A stretch of 64,000 nt of DNA, taken from Bog-473 sp963804055 (lineage in GTDB: Bacteria > Actinomycetota > Acidimicrobiia > Acidimicrobiales > RAAP-2). The position numbers and the translations under genes are program-made. Under the pieces are notes generated by a model that was given only the letters and a program-made list of their open reading frames with translations, searched no databases and was not told where the DNA came from. The stretch covers positions 372,001 through 436,000 of the forward strand of contig CAWDOU010000001.1 of NCBI GenBank assembly GCA_963804055.1. The letters are read 5' to 3'. Each line of letters starts with the position of its first letter. Within the stretch, counting starts at the first letter, position 1. Shown here piece after piece: positions 17,938 to 27,120 of this stretch.

Positions 17938-19446
17938 TCACACGGCCGCCAGAAGTCCCTCCTCCCGCAAGAGCTGCTCCTGCGCGTCGGCTTCCCTGCG
18001 CACTTTCGTGGTGGCCAGGACGAGGTAGAGCACCGCGGCGACGCCCATGCCGAGGAACACGCTGAAGTCACCGCCGTAGCCGTACGCGTCGCGGGTGTGG
18101 TACGTCACCAGGTTCAGCCACGACGGGAGGTGGAACGTCGCCGACAAGGCCGAGATGGCGGCGAACATGCCGATGAGCTGGGCCACGAGCGCCGGCCAGA
18201 AGACACCACCCTTACGCCAGTAGAGCGAGTCCGGGCCGGTCTTCTGCAGTTCGCTCGGGACGTAACGGTAACGACGGAGCGCCCAGTCCACCAGGTAGAT
18301 GGCGGCCCAGGGGGCGATCCACACGATGACGATGTCGACGAAGTCCTCGAGGTAGGTGGTGAAGGAGGAGCTGAAGACGGCGTACATGGTGATGGCGAAG
18401 GCGATGGCGCAGTCGATCAGCACGGCCTGGTAGCGCTTCACCGGGACCCCCATCGCCTGCATGGTGACGCCGGAGGAGTACATGTCCAAGCTGTTGATGC
18501 CGAAGAGCTGTGCCGCTGCGAAGAGCAGGAACACGACGACGAACCACGAGGGGATGGCGCTCTGGTGGAGGAAGGGCTCCAAGGCGCCGTATGTCGACGA
18601 GGCGCCGATATGAACCACGAACGTGCCGACCAGGGCGCCCAACGTCATGATCAGGATCTCGGGAACGGCCGTGCCGAGGAAGACCCAGCCCACGATGCCC
18701 TTCTTCGACGTGTTCGTCGGACAGTAACGGGTGTAGTCGTTGCCGCACTCTGCCCAGCCGAGTCCGCTCAGAGCGATGGTGAAGGCCAGCGCCTCCATGA
18801 AGCCCTGCCAGTCACCGCTCGTTTTGACGACCTCGAGGTTGGCGTGGGGGATGGCGAACCCCAGCATGACGGCGAAGAGGATCACGAAGGGGATGACGAG
18901 CCAGCGCAGCGTCTTCACGATGGCGGCGTGGCCCAGGAACGGGAGGATCCCCTGAATCAGCACTGCCACAATGACAAGGACGACCTTGGCAGGGTCCCCC
19001 GGTGAGATCCCGGACTTGACCATGAGCACCAGGCCGACACCGACGATCAGGATGAGACCCTCCACCTCGAAGCCGATCTGGGTGATCCAGTTGAAAAAGG
19101 AGATGGGGCGCGAGCCGTTGGGCCCGTAGGCCGCCCGGTTGCTCCCGAAGACGGTTGTGCCGGTGTTCGGCCCTTGCAGCGAGCAGAGGCCGAGGAGGAG
19201 ATACGACAGGTTGCCCAGCACGATCACGACGAGCACCTGGGCGAATGTGAGCCCGAACGTCATGAGGATCGCGCCGTAAATGAAGTACTCGATCTGGACG
19301 CTCACCCCTGCCCACATTCCGAAGATGTCCCTCGGTGTGGCCCAGCGCTCGCTCTCGGGGATGAAGTCGATGCCGTGTTGCTCGACGTGGAACGCATCGT
19401 CGACATCGGGCTCGTGAATGATCGCCAGGTCCTCGGCAATCGCCAC
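17938..19446 (-). CDS. NCS1-family nucleobase permease (cytosine/purine type)
   Basis: A 502-residue transporter with about 12 hydrophobic helices. GIDFIPESERWATPRDIFGMWAG at the N-terminus is the NCS1 entry motif, and QGPNTGTTVFGSNRAAYGPNG is the substrate-site loop of CodB/Fcy-type proteins. The true start is GTG 19446: AAGGAGGT lies 7 nt upstream. The longer open frame upstream is Arg/Pro-rich and not family-like. It imports a nucleobase by cation symport; the adjacent deaminase and phosphoribosyltransferases suggest cytosine or a purine. It is convergent with the phosphoribosyltransferase, 11 nt apart. Confidence 0.92.
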   Translation of the reverse strand: MAIAEDLAIIHEPDVDDAFHVEQHGIDFIPESERWATPRDIFGMWAGVSVQIEYFIYGAILMTFGLTFAQVLVVIVLGNLSYLLLGLCSLQGPNTGTTVFGSNRAAYGPNGSRPISFFNWITQIGFEVEGLILIVGVGLVLMVKSGISPGDPAKVVLVIVAVLIQGILPFLGHAAIVKTLRWLVIPFVILFAVMLGFAIPHANLEVVKTSGDWQGFMEALAFTIALSGLGWAECGNDYTRYCPTNTSKKGIVGWVFLGTAVPEILIMTLGALVGTFVVHIGASSTYGALEPFLHQSAIPSWFVVVFLLFAAAQLFGINSLDMYSSGVTMQAMGVPVKRYQAVLIDCAIAFAITMYAVFSSSFTTYLEDFVDIVIVWIAPWAAIYLVDWALRRYRYVPSELQKTGPDSLYWRKGGVFWPALVAQLIGMFAAISALSATFHLPSWLNLVTYHTRDAYGYGGDFSVFLGMGVAAVLYLVLATTKVRREADAQEQLLREEGLLAAV

Positions 19447-19610
19447 CGTCAGTACCTCCTTGTAGTCGCCTCCGCGGAGGCGCGGACGCCCCGAAGGGCG
19501 ACCGGAGGACGGGCTGATGCCCTGGCTGCCCCCCGGCAGCCTCCTTCGGCCTCGCGTCCACGCACCCACCTGTCAGGTCCCGGTGCGCGTCCCTGGCGAG
19601 CGACCGAAGG

Positions 19611-19633
19611 TGTGTCGGCCCACACAATGTGTG
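19611..19633. promoter_or_regulatory. Nested TGTG/CACA palindromes upstream of the NCS1 permease
   Basis: CACACA-A-TGTGTG (19621-19633) is a perfect 6-bp inverted repeat around one base, and TGTGT (19611-19615) with ACACA (19622-19626) makes a second, overlapping one. It sits about 170 bp before the permease GTG in a 306-bp gene-free stretch (19447-19752) where I see no other feature. A transcription-factor operator is the simplest reading. Confidence 0.35.
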
Positions 19634-19752
19634 ACAGCGGGCCCCTTGGTCAAGTGGTTTGCCGTGAACGGTGCGTGAACCCCCGGCGGCAGGCCTCTGG
19701 GCCACCATTGCGGAGCCCGGAGCCGGCCCTCGGGGGCCGGACCAGGGTCGGC

Positions 19753-20244
19753 TCAGCCTTCGAGCTCGGCCCGCATGAAGTCGACGGCCTTGTTCTGCAT
19801 GTCTCGGGCCTGCTGTTCGATGAAGCGCTCGACGATGGGGCCTGCCCCGAAGATCTTGACCCGGGCGTCGAGAGAGAAGGTCTCGAGCGTGCTGTCGCCC
19901 TGACGCGCCAGGGCGATGACGCCGTCGATCTGGGTCTTGTTGGCCATGGTGCCCGGCGTCATGGTGAAGGTCGTCGTCGTCGTGCCCGGGTCGTAGGTGC
20001 TGACCTCGGTGGTCACGACCTCCTCACCGAAGATCTTGCGCACCGGCCCGGGCATGTTCGGGCGCTGCCCGTAGCGCAGCGTGCGGACCAGGCCGCTCGT
20101 GAGGTCGCCCTCCTGCGACACGACCTCGGCCGAGGTGGAGCCGAGCGCGTCCAGGTGGAGCCGGACGGTGAACTCCGGGTCGTAGTACAGGGCCCAGAAG
20201 GCCTCAGGTGCGCACGTCCATGTGTAGTCGAGGGAGAGCTTCAT
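19753..20244 (-). CDS. DUF2505/SRPBCC-type ligand-binding-fold protein
   Basis: 163 residues beginning MKLSLDYTWTCAPEAFWALYYD, the typical opening of DUF2505/START-like helix-grip proteins (a strand followed by the PxxxxW helix). It ends with a long amphipathic C-terminal helix, VERFIEQQARDMQNKAVDFMR. These proteins usually bind hydrophobic ligands or act as lyase/cyclase-fold helpers; the function is unknown. Its ATG overlaps the stop of the SnoaL-like gene (ATGA, 20241-20244), making it the fifth gene of the AsnC-led unit. Confidence 0.8.
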   Translation of the reverse strand: MKLSLDYTWTCAPEAFWALYYDPEFTVRLHLDALGSTSAEVVSQEGDLTSGLVRTLRYGQRPNMPGPVRKIFGEEVVTTEVSTYDPGTTTTTFTMTPGTMANKTQIDGVIALARQGDSTLETFSLDARVKIFGAGPIVERFIEQQARDMQNKAVDFMRAELEG

Positions 20245-20717
20245 GGCGTCAGGTCGAAGAGCATGTGGTGGCCGAGGTCCCCGACCAGGTCGATCGTGAT
20301 GTGCATGGTGGCGACCTCCCAGCGGCCCTCGGTGTTCGCGTAGGTGTGGCGGTAGCGGCCGGCGATGACCGGCTGGAGCGCCAGCTCGCCCGGCACGGCC
20401 TGCAGCACCGTGAAGTACGAGCGGCTCGACGCCGACCTGCCGTCGTCCGCCACGTCGACCATGACGTTGGTCATCACGTGCTTCGTCTTGGGCGTGCCGT
20501 CCTCGTAGCGGCGGGTCGTGCGGCCGTACAGGGCCTCTATGGCGTCGCGGCCCGTGACGGCGTCATCGAATCCCTCGAAGGTCAGGGTGGCCCGGGCGAA
20601 CACCTCGGCCACCCCGGCGAAGTCGCCGGCGTCAATGCGCTCGGCATAGGTGTAGATCAGCTTGGTGATCGCCTCGGACGCCGTCTCCTGCACGGACGGC
20701 ATTGTGGCACCGATCAC
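20241..20717 (-). CDS. SnoaL-like/NTF2-fold protein
   Basis: A 158-residue protein with the NTF2-like pattern: helix ETASEAITKLIYTYAERIDAGDFAGVAEVF, then TGRDAIEALYG and repeated long beta strands ending in TYANTEGRWEVATMHITIDL. Members include polyketide cyclases, isomerases and non-catalytic binding proteins. The GTG at 20717 overlaps the amine-oxidase stop (GTGA); ATG 20702 is an alternative. Its position in a polyamine catabolic operon hints at a helper role, but no substrate is predictable. Confidence 0.8.
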   Translation of the reverse strand: MIGATMPSVQETASEAITKLIYTYAERIDAGDFAGVAEVFARATLTFEGFDDAVTGRDAIEALYGRTTRRYEDGTPKTKHVMTNVMVDVADDGRSASSRSYFTVLQAVPGELALQPVIAGRYRHTYANTEGRWEVATMHITIDLVGDLGHHMLFDLTP

Positions 20718-22142
20718 TGCCCCAGGAGGCGCCCCATGGTCCCGGCCAGCCGGCTCGGGCGTCCGCGTCGGCCCTCACTGCGGTCCGCCAGCTTCATGGT
20801 CCAGAGCCCTGCGTTGACCCCGAGCCAGCGCAGCGGCTCGGGCTCCCAGCGGGGAGAGTCGTGCCCGACCCAGGGCAGCCGGGTCAGCGGGGTGTCGGCC
20901 CCGGTGATCAGGTCGGCCAGGGTTCGCCCGGCCAGGTTCGTGGTGGACACGCCGTCGCCGACGTAGCCGCCCGCCCAGGCCAGGCCGGTGGTGCGGTCGA
21001 GGCCCACCGAGGAATGCCAGTCACGCGGAATGCCGAGCGGGCCGCCCCAGGCATGGGTGAAGCGGGCGTCGGCCACCTCGGGGAAGAGCTCGGCCAGGGT
21101 CTCGCGCAGCAACGCGTGGACCGTCGGCTGGCGGTCGAAGGCGGGGGAGATGGCGGAGCCGTAGTGGTAGGGCGCTCCCCGGCCCCCGAAGGCGATGCGG
21201 TCGTCGGCCGTGCGCTGCCCGTAAATGATCATGTGGCGGTAGTCCGTGAACGTGGCCCGGCTGTCCAGGCCTGTCCGCGACCAGAAGTCTGCGCCCAGCG
21301 GCTCGGTCGCCACCATGAGGGAGTACACCGGCACAATGGCGCGCTCCAGCCCGGGCAGGGTCGGCGTCCAGGCTTCGGTCGCCCGGACCACGACGTCCGC
21401 TCGCACCGTGCCGCCCCGGGTCGTCACCGACGGTCGCCCGCCCGCCTCGCCTCCCTGCAGGGCGAGCACCTCGGTGTGCTCGTAGACCCGGACCCCGTGC
21501 CGCTCGACCGCGTCGGCCAGTCCACGGGCGAGGAGCGCCGGCTGCACGACGGCGCAGTGCGGGGTGAACGTTGCACCGAGCGCGCCGTCGGCATCGACCA
21601 CCTGGCGCGTCTCGTCGGGCCCGAGCCACCGGAGGTCGTCCTCGCCGAACCCCAGAGCCGCGCGATTCGTCCACCTCGTCCATGGCGCGCTGGCGCTGGG
21701 CTTCGCTCCGCGCCAGGTCGATGGAGCCGCCCTTGACGAAATGGCAGTCGATCCCCTCGCTCGCGGCACTCGCCCCGACGATGTCGACCGTCTCCTGCAT
21801 GGCGCGGCGCATCGCCCGCATCGCCCCGAGCCCGTGCTGGCGGGCGAGGGCGGCGTCGGAGGTGGCGAACAGGGCCGAGCACCAGCCACCGTTGCGCCCC
21901 GAGGCACCGAAGCCCGCCACCTCCCGCTCCAGGACGGCGATGCGCAGGCCGGGATCGGCCGACGCCAGCGAGTGCGCCGTCCAGAGCCCGGTGAACCCGG
22001 CTCCGACGATGCAGACGTCGACGTCCAGATCTTCGGTCAGGGCGGGGCGTGGCGGCAGCGGGACAGGGATGGCCTCCCACCAGAGGGAGAGCCGTTGATA
22101 CCCCGACGTGGCCCGCCCCGCTAGTTCTTCTCGGCGCCCCAT
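20714..22142 (-). CDS. FAD-dependent amine/amino-acid oxidoreductase (DadA/PuuB-like), interrupted by a +1 frameshift
   Basis: About 475 residues once rejoined. The FAD-binding loop DVCIVGAGFTGLWTAHSLA is at residue ~42, GFGASGRNGGWCSALFA matches PuuB-type gamma-glutamylputrescine oxidases, and the C-terminal FAD motif GLAWAGGYVGDGVSTTNLAGR is in another frame. The switch occurs at about 21661-21672: MDEVDE continues as NRAALGFGEDDLRWL in the shifted frame. Total 1429 nt = 476 codons + 1, i.e. one extra base. It overlaps the transaminase gene by 22 nt and the SnoaL gene by 4 nt. It probably oxidises an amine or N-substituted amino acid. The frameshift may be a sequencing error. Confidence 0.82.
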
Positions 22143-23572
22143 GCCGCTCGTGCTCCCGGTGCCGGTTCTGTCGGCACCTGGTGATGCATCAGACCCGCCC
22201 GCTTCCCCGCCTCTGTCAGCACCTCGCGCAGCGTCCCGGCAATGAAGTCGATCTCCTCCTGGCCGCAGATCAGCGGCGGCGACAGCTGCACCACCGGGTC
22301 GCCCCGGTCGTCGGCCCGGCAGATCAGGCCCGCCTCGAAGAGGGCACCCGAGAGGAAGCCGCGCAGCAGCTTCTCCGACTCGTCGTCGTCGAAGGAGAGG
22401 CGCGTCTCCTTGTCCTTGACGAGCTCAATGCCGTAGAAGAAGCCGGCGCCACGCACGTTGCCCACGATGGGCAGGTCCATCAGGCCGTCCAGCGCGGCGC
22501 GGAACGCGCCCTCGTGCTCCTGCACGTGCTGCAGGATGTGCTCGCCCTCGAAGACGTCCAGGTTGGCCATGGCCACGGCGCAGCTCACCGGGTGGCCGGC
22601 GAACGTGAACCCGTGCAGGAACGACGCCCCCGGCCCGAGGAAAGGCTCCATGAGGCGGTCGGAGGCGATCATGGCTCCGAGAGGGGCATACCCCGAGGTC
22701 AGGCCCTTGGCCACGGTGATGATGTCGGGCTGGTACTCGTAGCGCAGGGCCCCGAACCAGTGGCCCAGGCGGCCGAAGGCGCAGATGACCTCGTCCGACA
22801 CCAGGAGGACGCCGTGGCGGTCGCAGATCTCACGCACGCGCTGGAAGTAGCCGGGAGGCGGCGGGAAGCAGCCGCCGGCGTTCTGCACCGGCTCGAGGAA
22901 CACGGCGGCAACCGTGTCGGCGCCCTCGCGTTCGATGGCCCGCTCGATCTCGTCCGCCGCCCAACGCCCGAACGCGACCTCGTCGTCGGCGAAGATCTCG
23001 GCCCGGTAGAAGTTGGTGTTGGGCACCTTTATGGCACCGGGCACGAGTGGCTCGAACGGCGTTCGCAACTCCGGTATGCCGGTGATGGACAGCGCACCCA
23101 TGGACGTGCCGTGGTAGGCGATGGAGCGGCTGATGACCTTCGTCCGCTGCGGTTGTCCCATGATGCGGAAGTACTGCCGCGCCAGCTTCCAGGCCGACTC
23201 CACCGCTTCGGAGCCGCCGGTGGTGAAGAAGACGCGGTTGAGGTCGCCCGGGGCATAGCTGGCCACCCGCTCGGCCAGCTCGATGGCGCGGGGGTGGGCG
23301 TAGGTCCACAACGGGAAGTAGGCCAGCGTCCCCGCCTGCTTGGCTCCCGCCTCGGCGAGCTCCATCCGGCCGTGTCCGAGCTGCGACGTGAACAGGCCCG
23401 CCAGGCCGTCCAGGTAGCGCTTCCCGTGCTGGTCCCAGACGTAGGCGCCTTCGCCGCGCACGATGACCGGCACCTCGTGCGTCTCGTAGGTGCCCATGCG
23501 GCTGAAGTGCATCCACAGATTGCGCCGCGCCTGATCGCTCAGGTTGGAATTTTCTGGACTGGTGGTACTCAT
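22121..23572 (-). CDS. Class III omega-aminotransferase (putrescine/GABA-pyruvate type)
   Basis: A 483-residue PLP enzyme. The PLP-Lys region is ITVAKGLTSGYAPLGAMI, the cofactor-binding Asp is in LLVSDEVICAFGR, and FFTTGGSEAVESAWKLARQY and SRSIAYHGTSMGAL are class III hallmarks. It resembles SpuC-type putrescine-pyruvate and beta-alanine/GABA transaminases, transferring an omega-amino group to pyruvate and yielding alanine. That fits the aldehyde dehydrogenase and alanine dehydrogenase encoded on the other side of the regulator. It starts 28 nt after the AsnC stop. Confidence 0.9.
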   Translation of the reverse strand: MSTTSPENSNLSDQARRNLWMHFSRMGTYETHEVPVIVRGEGAYVWDQHGKRYLDGLAGLFTSQLGHGRMELAEAGAKQAGTLAYFPLWTYAHPRAIELAERVASYAPGDLNRVFFTTGGSEAVESAWKLARQYFRIMGQPQRTKVISRSIAYHGTSMGALSITGIPELRTPFEPLVPGAIKVPNTNFYRAEIFADDEVAFGRWAADEIERAIEREGADTVAAVFLEPVQNAGGCFPPPPGYFQRVREICDRHGVLLVSDEVICAFGRLGHWFGALRYEYQPDIITVAKGLTSGYAPLGAMIASDRLMEPFLGPGASFLHGFTFAGHPVSCAVAMANLDVFEGEHILQHVQEHEGAFRAALDGLMDLPIVGNVRGAGFFYGIELVKDKETRLSFDDDESEKLLRGFLSGALFEAGLICRADDRGDPVVQLSPPLICGQEEIDFIAGTLREVLTEAGKRAGLMHHQVPTEPAPGARAAWGAEKN

Positions 23573-23600
23573 TGTTCCTCCGCGTTGGGGTTGGGGCCGC

Positions 23601-24110
23601 TCATCGCGTGCCCCAGGTGTAGGTCTGCTTGGCCAGCTTCAGGTACAGGAAGGTCTCGGTGGAGCGCACGCCGGGAATGGAGCGCACGGAGTCGTTGAGG
23701 ACGTGCAGCAGCCGCTCGTCGTCCTCGCAGACGATCTCGGCCAGAATGTCGAAGGAGCCCGCGCACATGACGACGTAGTCGACCTCCTGCATGGACGAGA
23801 GCTTGTCGGCGACCTTGCGCACGTCGCCCTCCACCGAGATGCCGATCATCGCCTGGCGGGTGAAGCCCAGCTGCAGCGGGTCGGTCACCGCCACGATCTG
23901 CATGATCCCCGATTCCCGCAAGCGCTGGACCCGACGGCGGACTGCCGCCTCGGACAGCCCGACCGCCTCGGCGATGGCGCCGTAGGGCTGGCGCCCGTCG
24001 CGCTGCAGGGCCTCGATGATGGCCCGGTTGGGCGCGTCCAAGAGGGCGCTCGTCGCCTGGACCGGGTCGCTCCCGAGGCCCGCCTCCGCCGACTCCTCGG
24101 CGTCGGGCAT
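23601..24110 (-). CDS. Lrp/AsnC-family transcriptional regulator
   Basis: 169 residues. The N-terminal winged helix-turn-helix is LLDAPNRAIIEALQRDGRQP... to GLSEAAVRRRVQRLRESGIM (residues ~24-72), followed by the RAM ligand/oligomerisation domain (QAMIGISVEGDVRKVADKL ... VYLK-type C-term). It probably senses an amino acid or polyamine product and controls both its own operon and the divergent aldehyde dehydrogenase. Repeated GCAGAATT sites lie in the intergenic region. ATG 24110 has GAGAGGTG just upstream. Confidence 0.92.
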   Translation of the reverse strand: MPDAEESAEAGLGSDPVQATSALLDAPNRAIIEALQRDGRQPYGAIAEAVGLSEAAVRRRVQRLRESGIMQIVAVTDPLQLGFTRQAMIGISVEGDVRKVADKLSSMQEVDYVVMCAGSFDILAEIVCEDDERLLHVLNDSVRSIPGVRSTETFLYLKLAKQTYTWGTR

Positions 24111-24156
24111 GTCACACCTCTCTTCGCTCGCTGCTCAGGGGGGCGAGCCCCAATCT

Positions 24157-24203
24157 GCAGAATTGTGTCACCTTCTGACCCCCAGTCAAGCAGAATTCGT
24201 CAC
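24157..24203. promoter_or_regulatory. Helically phased repeats, probable Lrp/AsnC-type operator
   Basis: GCAGAATTGTGTCAC (24157-24171) and GCAGAATTCGTCAC (24190-24203) are direct repeats 33 bp apart, three helical turns. A weaker third copy, CAATCTTGCGGAA, begins near 24214 and echoes CAATCTGCAGAA at 24151. The array lies between divergent asnC-like and aldehyde dehydrogenase genes, the expected place for an octameric Lrp protein. Confidence 0.5.
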
Positions 24204-24240
24204 ATTGGGGTCTCAATCTTGCGGAAACGCTTGTTGAGGG

Positions 24241-24257
24241 TGTGATCTTCTGTGATC
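24241..24257 (+). repeat. TGTGATC direct repeat in the aldehyde dehydrogenase promoter region
   Basis: TGTGATC-TTC-TGTGATC, two 7-bp copies 10 bp apart, 35-51 nt before the ATG at 24292. It could be a second regulator site or overlap the -10 region. Confidence 0.25.
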
Positions 24258-24291
24258 CTGTAGTCGACGGACGGGTCAGGAAAGGAGCCGC

Positions 24292-25719
24292 ATGCGCAAG
24301 CTGCAGAACTTCGTCGGGGGGGCCTACCGCGACGCAGAGGACGGGCCGAGTGCACCGCTGATCGACCCCAGCACCGGCGAGGCCTTCGCCGAGGCTCCCG
24401 TCTCGGGCGCGGCCGACATCGACCACGCGCTCCGGGTGGCGGCCGACGCCTTCGCCTCCTGGAAGCGGACCACCCCCTCCGAGCGGAGCCTGGCCCTCAT
24501 CCGCATAGCGGATGCCCTGGAGGCCCGGGCGGAGGACCTGGTCCGGGCGGAGTCCGAGAACACCGGCAAGCCCTTCCAACTCACCATGGACGAGGAGATC
24601 CCGCCCATGGTCGACCAGATCCGCTTCTTCGCCGGCGCCGCCCGTAACCTCGAAGGCCTGGCCGCGGCGGAGTACATGGCCGGCCACACCTCCTTCGTGC
24701 GCCGCGAGCCGCTCGGCGTGTGCGGTGCCGTGACGCCCTGGAACTACCCGATGATGATGGCGGTGTGGAAGTTCGCCCCGGCCCTGGCGGCGGGCAACAC
24801 CATGGTGCTCAAGCCCTCGGACACGACGCCCGTCACCGCGCTCCTCATGGCCGAGATCATGGCCGAGCACCTCCCGCCCGGGGTCTTCAACGTGGTCTGC
24901 GGTGACCGCGACACGGGCCGGGCGCTCGTGGTGCACGAGACCCCGGCCATGGTGTCGGTCACGGGTTCGGTGCGGGCCGGCATGGAGGTGGCCGCGGCGG
25001 CCGCCCCCACCCTCAAGCGGGTCCACCTGGAGCTGGGTGGGAAGGCGCCCGTCATCGTCTTCGACGACGCCGACCCGGCCGCGGCGGCCGAGGGCATCGC
25101 CGGCGCCGGCTACTTCAACGCCGGGCAGGACTGCACCGCCGCCACCCGGGTCCTGGCCGGGCCCCGGGTCCATGAGGCCCTCCTGGCTGCGCTGGTCGAG
25201 CAGGCCGAGGGGACGACCGTGGGCGGGACGGACAACGAGGACGCCGACTACGGGCCGCTCAACAACGCCACGCAGCTCGAACGGGTCAAGGGCTTCCTCG
25301 ATCGCGCGCCGTCGCACGCCTCGGTTGCCACCGGCGGGGCGCCGGTGGGCGAGCGCGGCTATTGCTTCGCACCGACCGTCGTGGCCGGGCTCCGCCAGGA
25401 CGACGAGCTCGTCCAGTCCGAGGTGTTCGGGCCGGTGATCACGGTGCAGGAGTTCAGCGACGAGGCCGAGGCGCTGCAGTGGGCCAACGGGGTGGAGTAT
25501 GGCCTCGCTTCGTCGGTGTGGACCCGCGACCACGGCCGGGCCATGCGCATGGCACGCGATCTCGACTTCGGGTGTGTGTGGATCAACACGCACATCCCGT
25601 TGGTGGCGGAGATGCCGCACGGCGGCTTCAAGCGCTCCGGCTATGGCAAGGATCTGTCCGCGTACGGGTTCGAGGACTACACGCGCATCAAGCACGTCAT
25701 GAGCAACATCGAGGAGTAG
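24292..25719 (+). CDS. Aldehyde dehydrogenase (gamma-aminobutyraldehyde dehydrogenase-like)
   Basis: A 475-residue NAD(P)-dependent ALDH. GAVTPWNYPMMMAVWKFAPAL and the VTGSVRAG cofactor segment, the catalytic Glu in LELGGKAPVIV, the catalytic Cys in FNAGQDCTAATR and the terminal PHGGFKRSGYGKDLS are all present. The ending and size match PatD/KauB-type aminobutyraldehyde dehydrogenases. It should oxidise the amino-aldehyde made by the transaminase or FAD oxidase to GABA. Ribosome site AAAGGAG precedes ATG 24292. It is 2 nt from ald, in one transcript. Confidence 0.9.
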   Translation: MRKLQNFVGGAYRDAEDGPSAPLIDPSTGEAFAEAPVSGAADIDHALRVAADAFASWKRTTPSERSLALIRIADALEARAEDLVRAESENTGKPFQLTMDEEIPPMVDQIRFFAGAARNLEGLAAAEYMAGHTSFVRREPLGVCGAVTPWNYPMMMAVWKFAPALAAGNTMVLKPSDTTPVTALLMAEIMAEHLPPGVFNVVCGDRDTGRALVVHETPAMVSVTGSVRAGMEVAAAAAPTLKRVHLELGGKAPVIVFDDADPAAAAEGIAGAGYFNAGQDCTAATRVLAGPRVHEALLAALVEQAEGTTVGGTDNEDADYGPLNNATQLERVKGFLDRAPSHASVATGGAPVGERGYCFAPTVVAGLRQDDELVQSEVFGPVITVQEFSDEAEALQWANGVEYGLASSVWTRDHGRAMRMARDLDFGCVWINTHIPLVAEMPHGGFKRSGYGKDLSAYGFEDYTRIKHVMSNIEE

Positions 25720-25721
25720 CG

Positions 25722-26843
25722 ATGATCATCGGAGTCCCGGCTGAGACGAAGACCGACGAGTGGCGGGTGGCGCTGACTCCGGCCGGAGTGCGCGAGCTCA
25801 CCTCGGCCGGCCACACGGTCCACGTGCAGAAGGGAGCAGGCGACGGGTCCTCCATGCCCGATGCAGATTTCGTCCGGACAGGGGCGAAGATCGTCGATTC
25901 CGCCGAGGACGTGTGGTCGTCGGCCGACCTCGTGTGCAAGGTGAAGGAACCGATCGCCGAGGAGTTCCCGTTGCTCGGGGCTCGCAAGGACCAGACGCTC
26001 TTCACCTATCTCCACCTGGCCGCATCACGCGAATGCACCGAGGCTTTGGTCGCAGCGGGCAACGTCGCCATCGCCTACGAGACCGTGCGCCTCCCGGACA
26101 ACACGCTGCCGCTCCTGGCCCCCATGAGCGAGGTGGCGGGCCGGATGGCCCCGCTGATGGGGGCGCACCACCTGATGCGGCCGGGAGGTGGGCGGGGGGT
26201 GCTGGTGTCGGGCGTCCCCGGCGTCCGCTGCGCGCGGGTCGTCGTCATCGGCGCCGGTGTAGCCGGTTTCGCCGCGGCCACCATCGCCGTCGGCATGCAC
26301 TCGGAGGTCTTCATCCTGGACCGCAACCTCGACCGTCTGCGCGAGGTGGACCACCACTTCCGTGGCGAGCTCGAGACGGTCGCGTCGTCGGAGCACGCCA
26401 TTGAGGAGGTCTGCGTCGATGCCGACATCGTCATCGGGGCCGTGCTGGTCGTCGGCGCCCGGGCGCCGCGCCTGGTCTCCGATGCACTGGTCGAGCAGAT
26501 GCGCCCCGGCTCCGTGCTGGTCGACATCGCGGTGGACCAGGGTGGCTGCTTCGAGTCGACGAGGCCCACGACGCACTCGCACCCCACCTTCGAAGTCCAC
26601 GGCTCGGTGTTCTACTGCGTGGCCAACATGCCCGGGGCGGTGCCGCACACTTCCACCCATGCGCTGGCCAACGCCACACTGCCCTACGTCCTCAACATCG
26701 CCAACCAGGGCTGGCAGCAAGCCGTCCGCAACGACCCCGCCTTGGGCGAGGGTGTCAACGTCGCCGACGGGCAGATCGTCTACCAACCCGTGGCCGACGC
26801 CCACGGCCTGGCGTTCACGCCACTCGCCCAGCTGCTGGGCTGA
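25722..26843 (+). CDS. ald: Alanine dehydrogenase
   Basis: A 373-residue NAD-dependent enzyme interconverting alanine and pyruvate + ammonia. It begins MIIGVPAETKTDEWRVALTP with the pyruvate-binding Arg/Lys region, carries the catalytic His in TYLHLAAS, the Rossmann loop VVVIGAGVAGFAAA near residue 170, and DIAVDQGGCFESTRPTTH, the Ald hallmark. It regenerates pyruvate for the transaminase, closing the cycle of the polyamine/omega-amino acid locus. It is 2 nt downstream of the aldehyde dehydrogenase. Confidence 0.96.
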   Translation: MIIGVPAETKTDEWRVALTPAGVRELTSAGHTVHVQKGAGDGSSMPDADFVRTGAKIVDSAEDVWSSADLVCKVKEPIAEEFPLLGARKDQTLFTYLHLAASRECTEALVAAGNVAIAYETVRLPDNTLPLLAPMSEVAGRMAPLMGAHHLMRPGGGRGVLVSGVPGVRCARVVVIGAGVAGFAAATIAVGMHSEVFILDRNLDRLREVDHHFRGELETVASSEHAIEEVCVDADIVIGAVLVVGARAPRLVSDALVEQMRPGSVLVDIAVDQGGCFESTRPTTHSHPTFEVHGSVFYCVANMPGAVPHTSTHALANATLPYVLNIANQGWQQAVRNDPALGEGVNVADGQIVYQPVADAHGLAFTPLAQLLG

Positions 26844-26874
26844 TCAGCCGATGAGCGCTCCGGCTTCGGACAAG

Positions 26875-26907
26875 AGTATATATCGGCGACCCTAGCCAGG
26901 ATATACT
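26875..26907. promoter_or_regulatory. Probable VapBC autoregulatory operator overlapping the -10 box
   Basis: Inverted arms AGTATAT (26875-26881) and ATATACT (26901-26907), 26 bp centre to centre. The right arm contains TATACT (26902-26907), a -10 hexamer 6 nt before the vapB ATG, so the transcript would be leaderless and repressed by the VapBC complex. Confidence 0.5.
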
Positions 26908-26913
26908 GGCACC

Positions 26914-27120
26914 ATGAGCAAGCGACTGGTCGACATAGACGATGACCTCCTGCGGGAAGCCGCGACCGTTCTCGATGCGAAGACAATGAAGGAAACCGTC
27001 AACTCTGCGCTCGAGGCCGTCGTGCTCGCGGCACATCGGCGCCGTCATGCGGCCCAGCTCGCGTCCATGGAAGGCCTCGATTTGAATGATCCGAAGGTGA
27101 TGGCCGGCGCTTGGCGCTGA
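26914..27120 (+). CDS. vapB: VapB-type ribbon-helix-helix antitoxin
   Basis: 68 residues. SKRLVDIDDDLLREAATVLD is the RHH beta strand and first helix, followed by KETVNSALEAVVLAAHRRRH and a C-terminal toxin-neutralising tail. This is the pattern of type II VapB antitoxins. It is followed by vapC with a 10-nt overlap. Base composition is lower in GC than the neighbours, consistent with horizontal acquisition. Confidence 0.85.
   Translation: MSKRLVDIDDDLLREAATVLDAKTMKETVNSALEAVVLAAHRRRHAAQLASMEGLDLNDPKVMAGAWR

Noticed and set aside
17107..19005. 632-codon forward frame across the NCS1 permease
   Set aside because: Antisense of the permease, which has a perfect ribosome site and clear helices.
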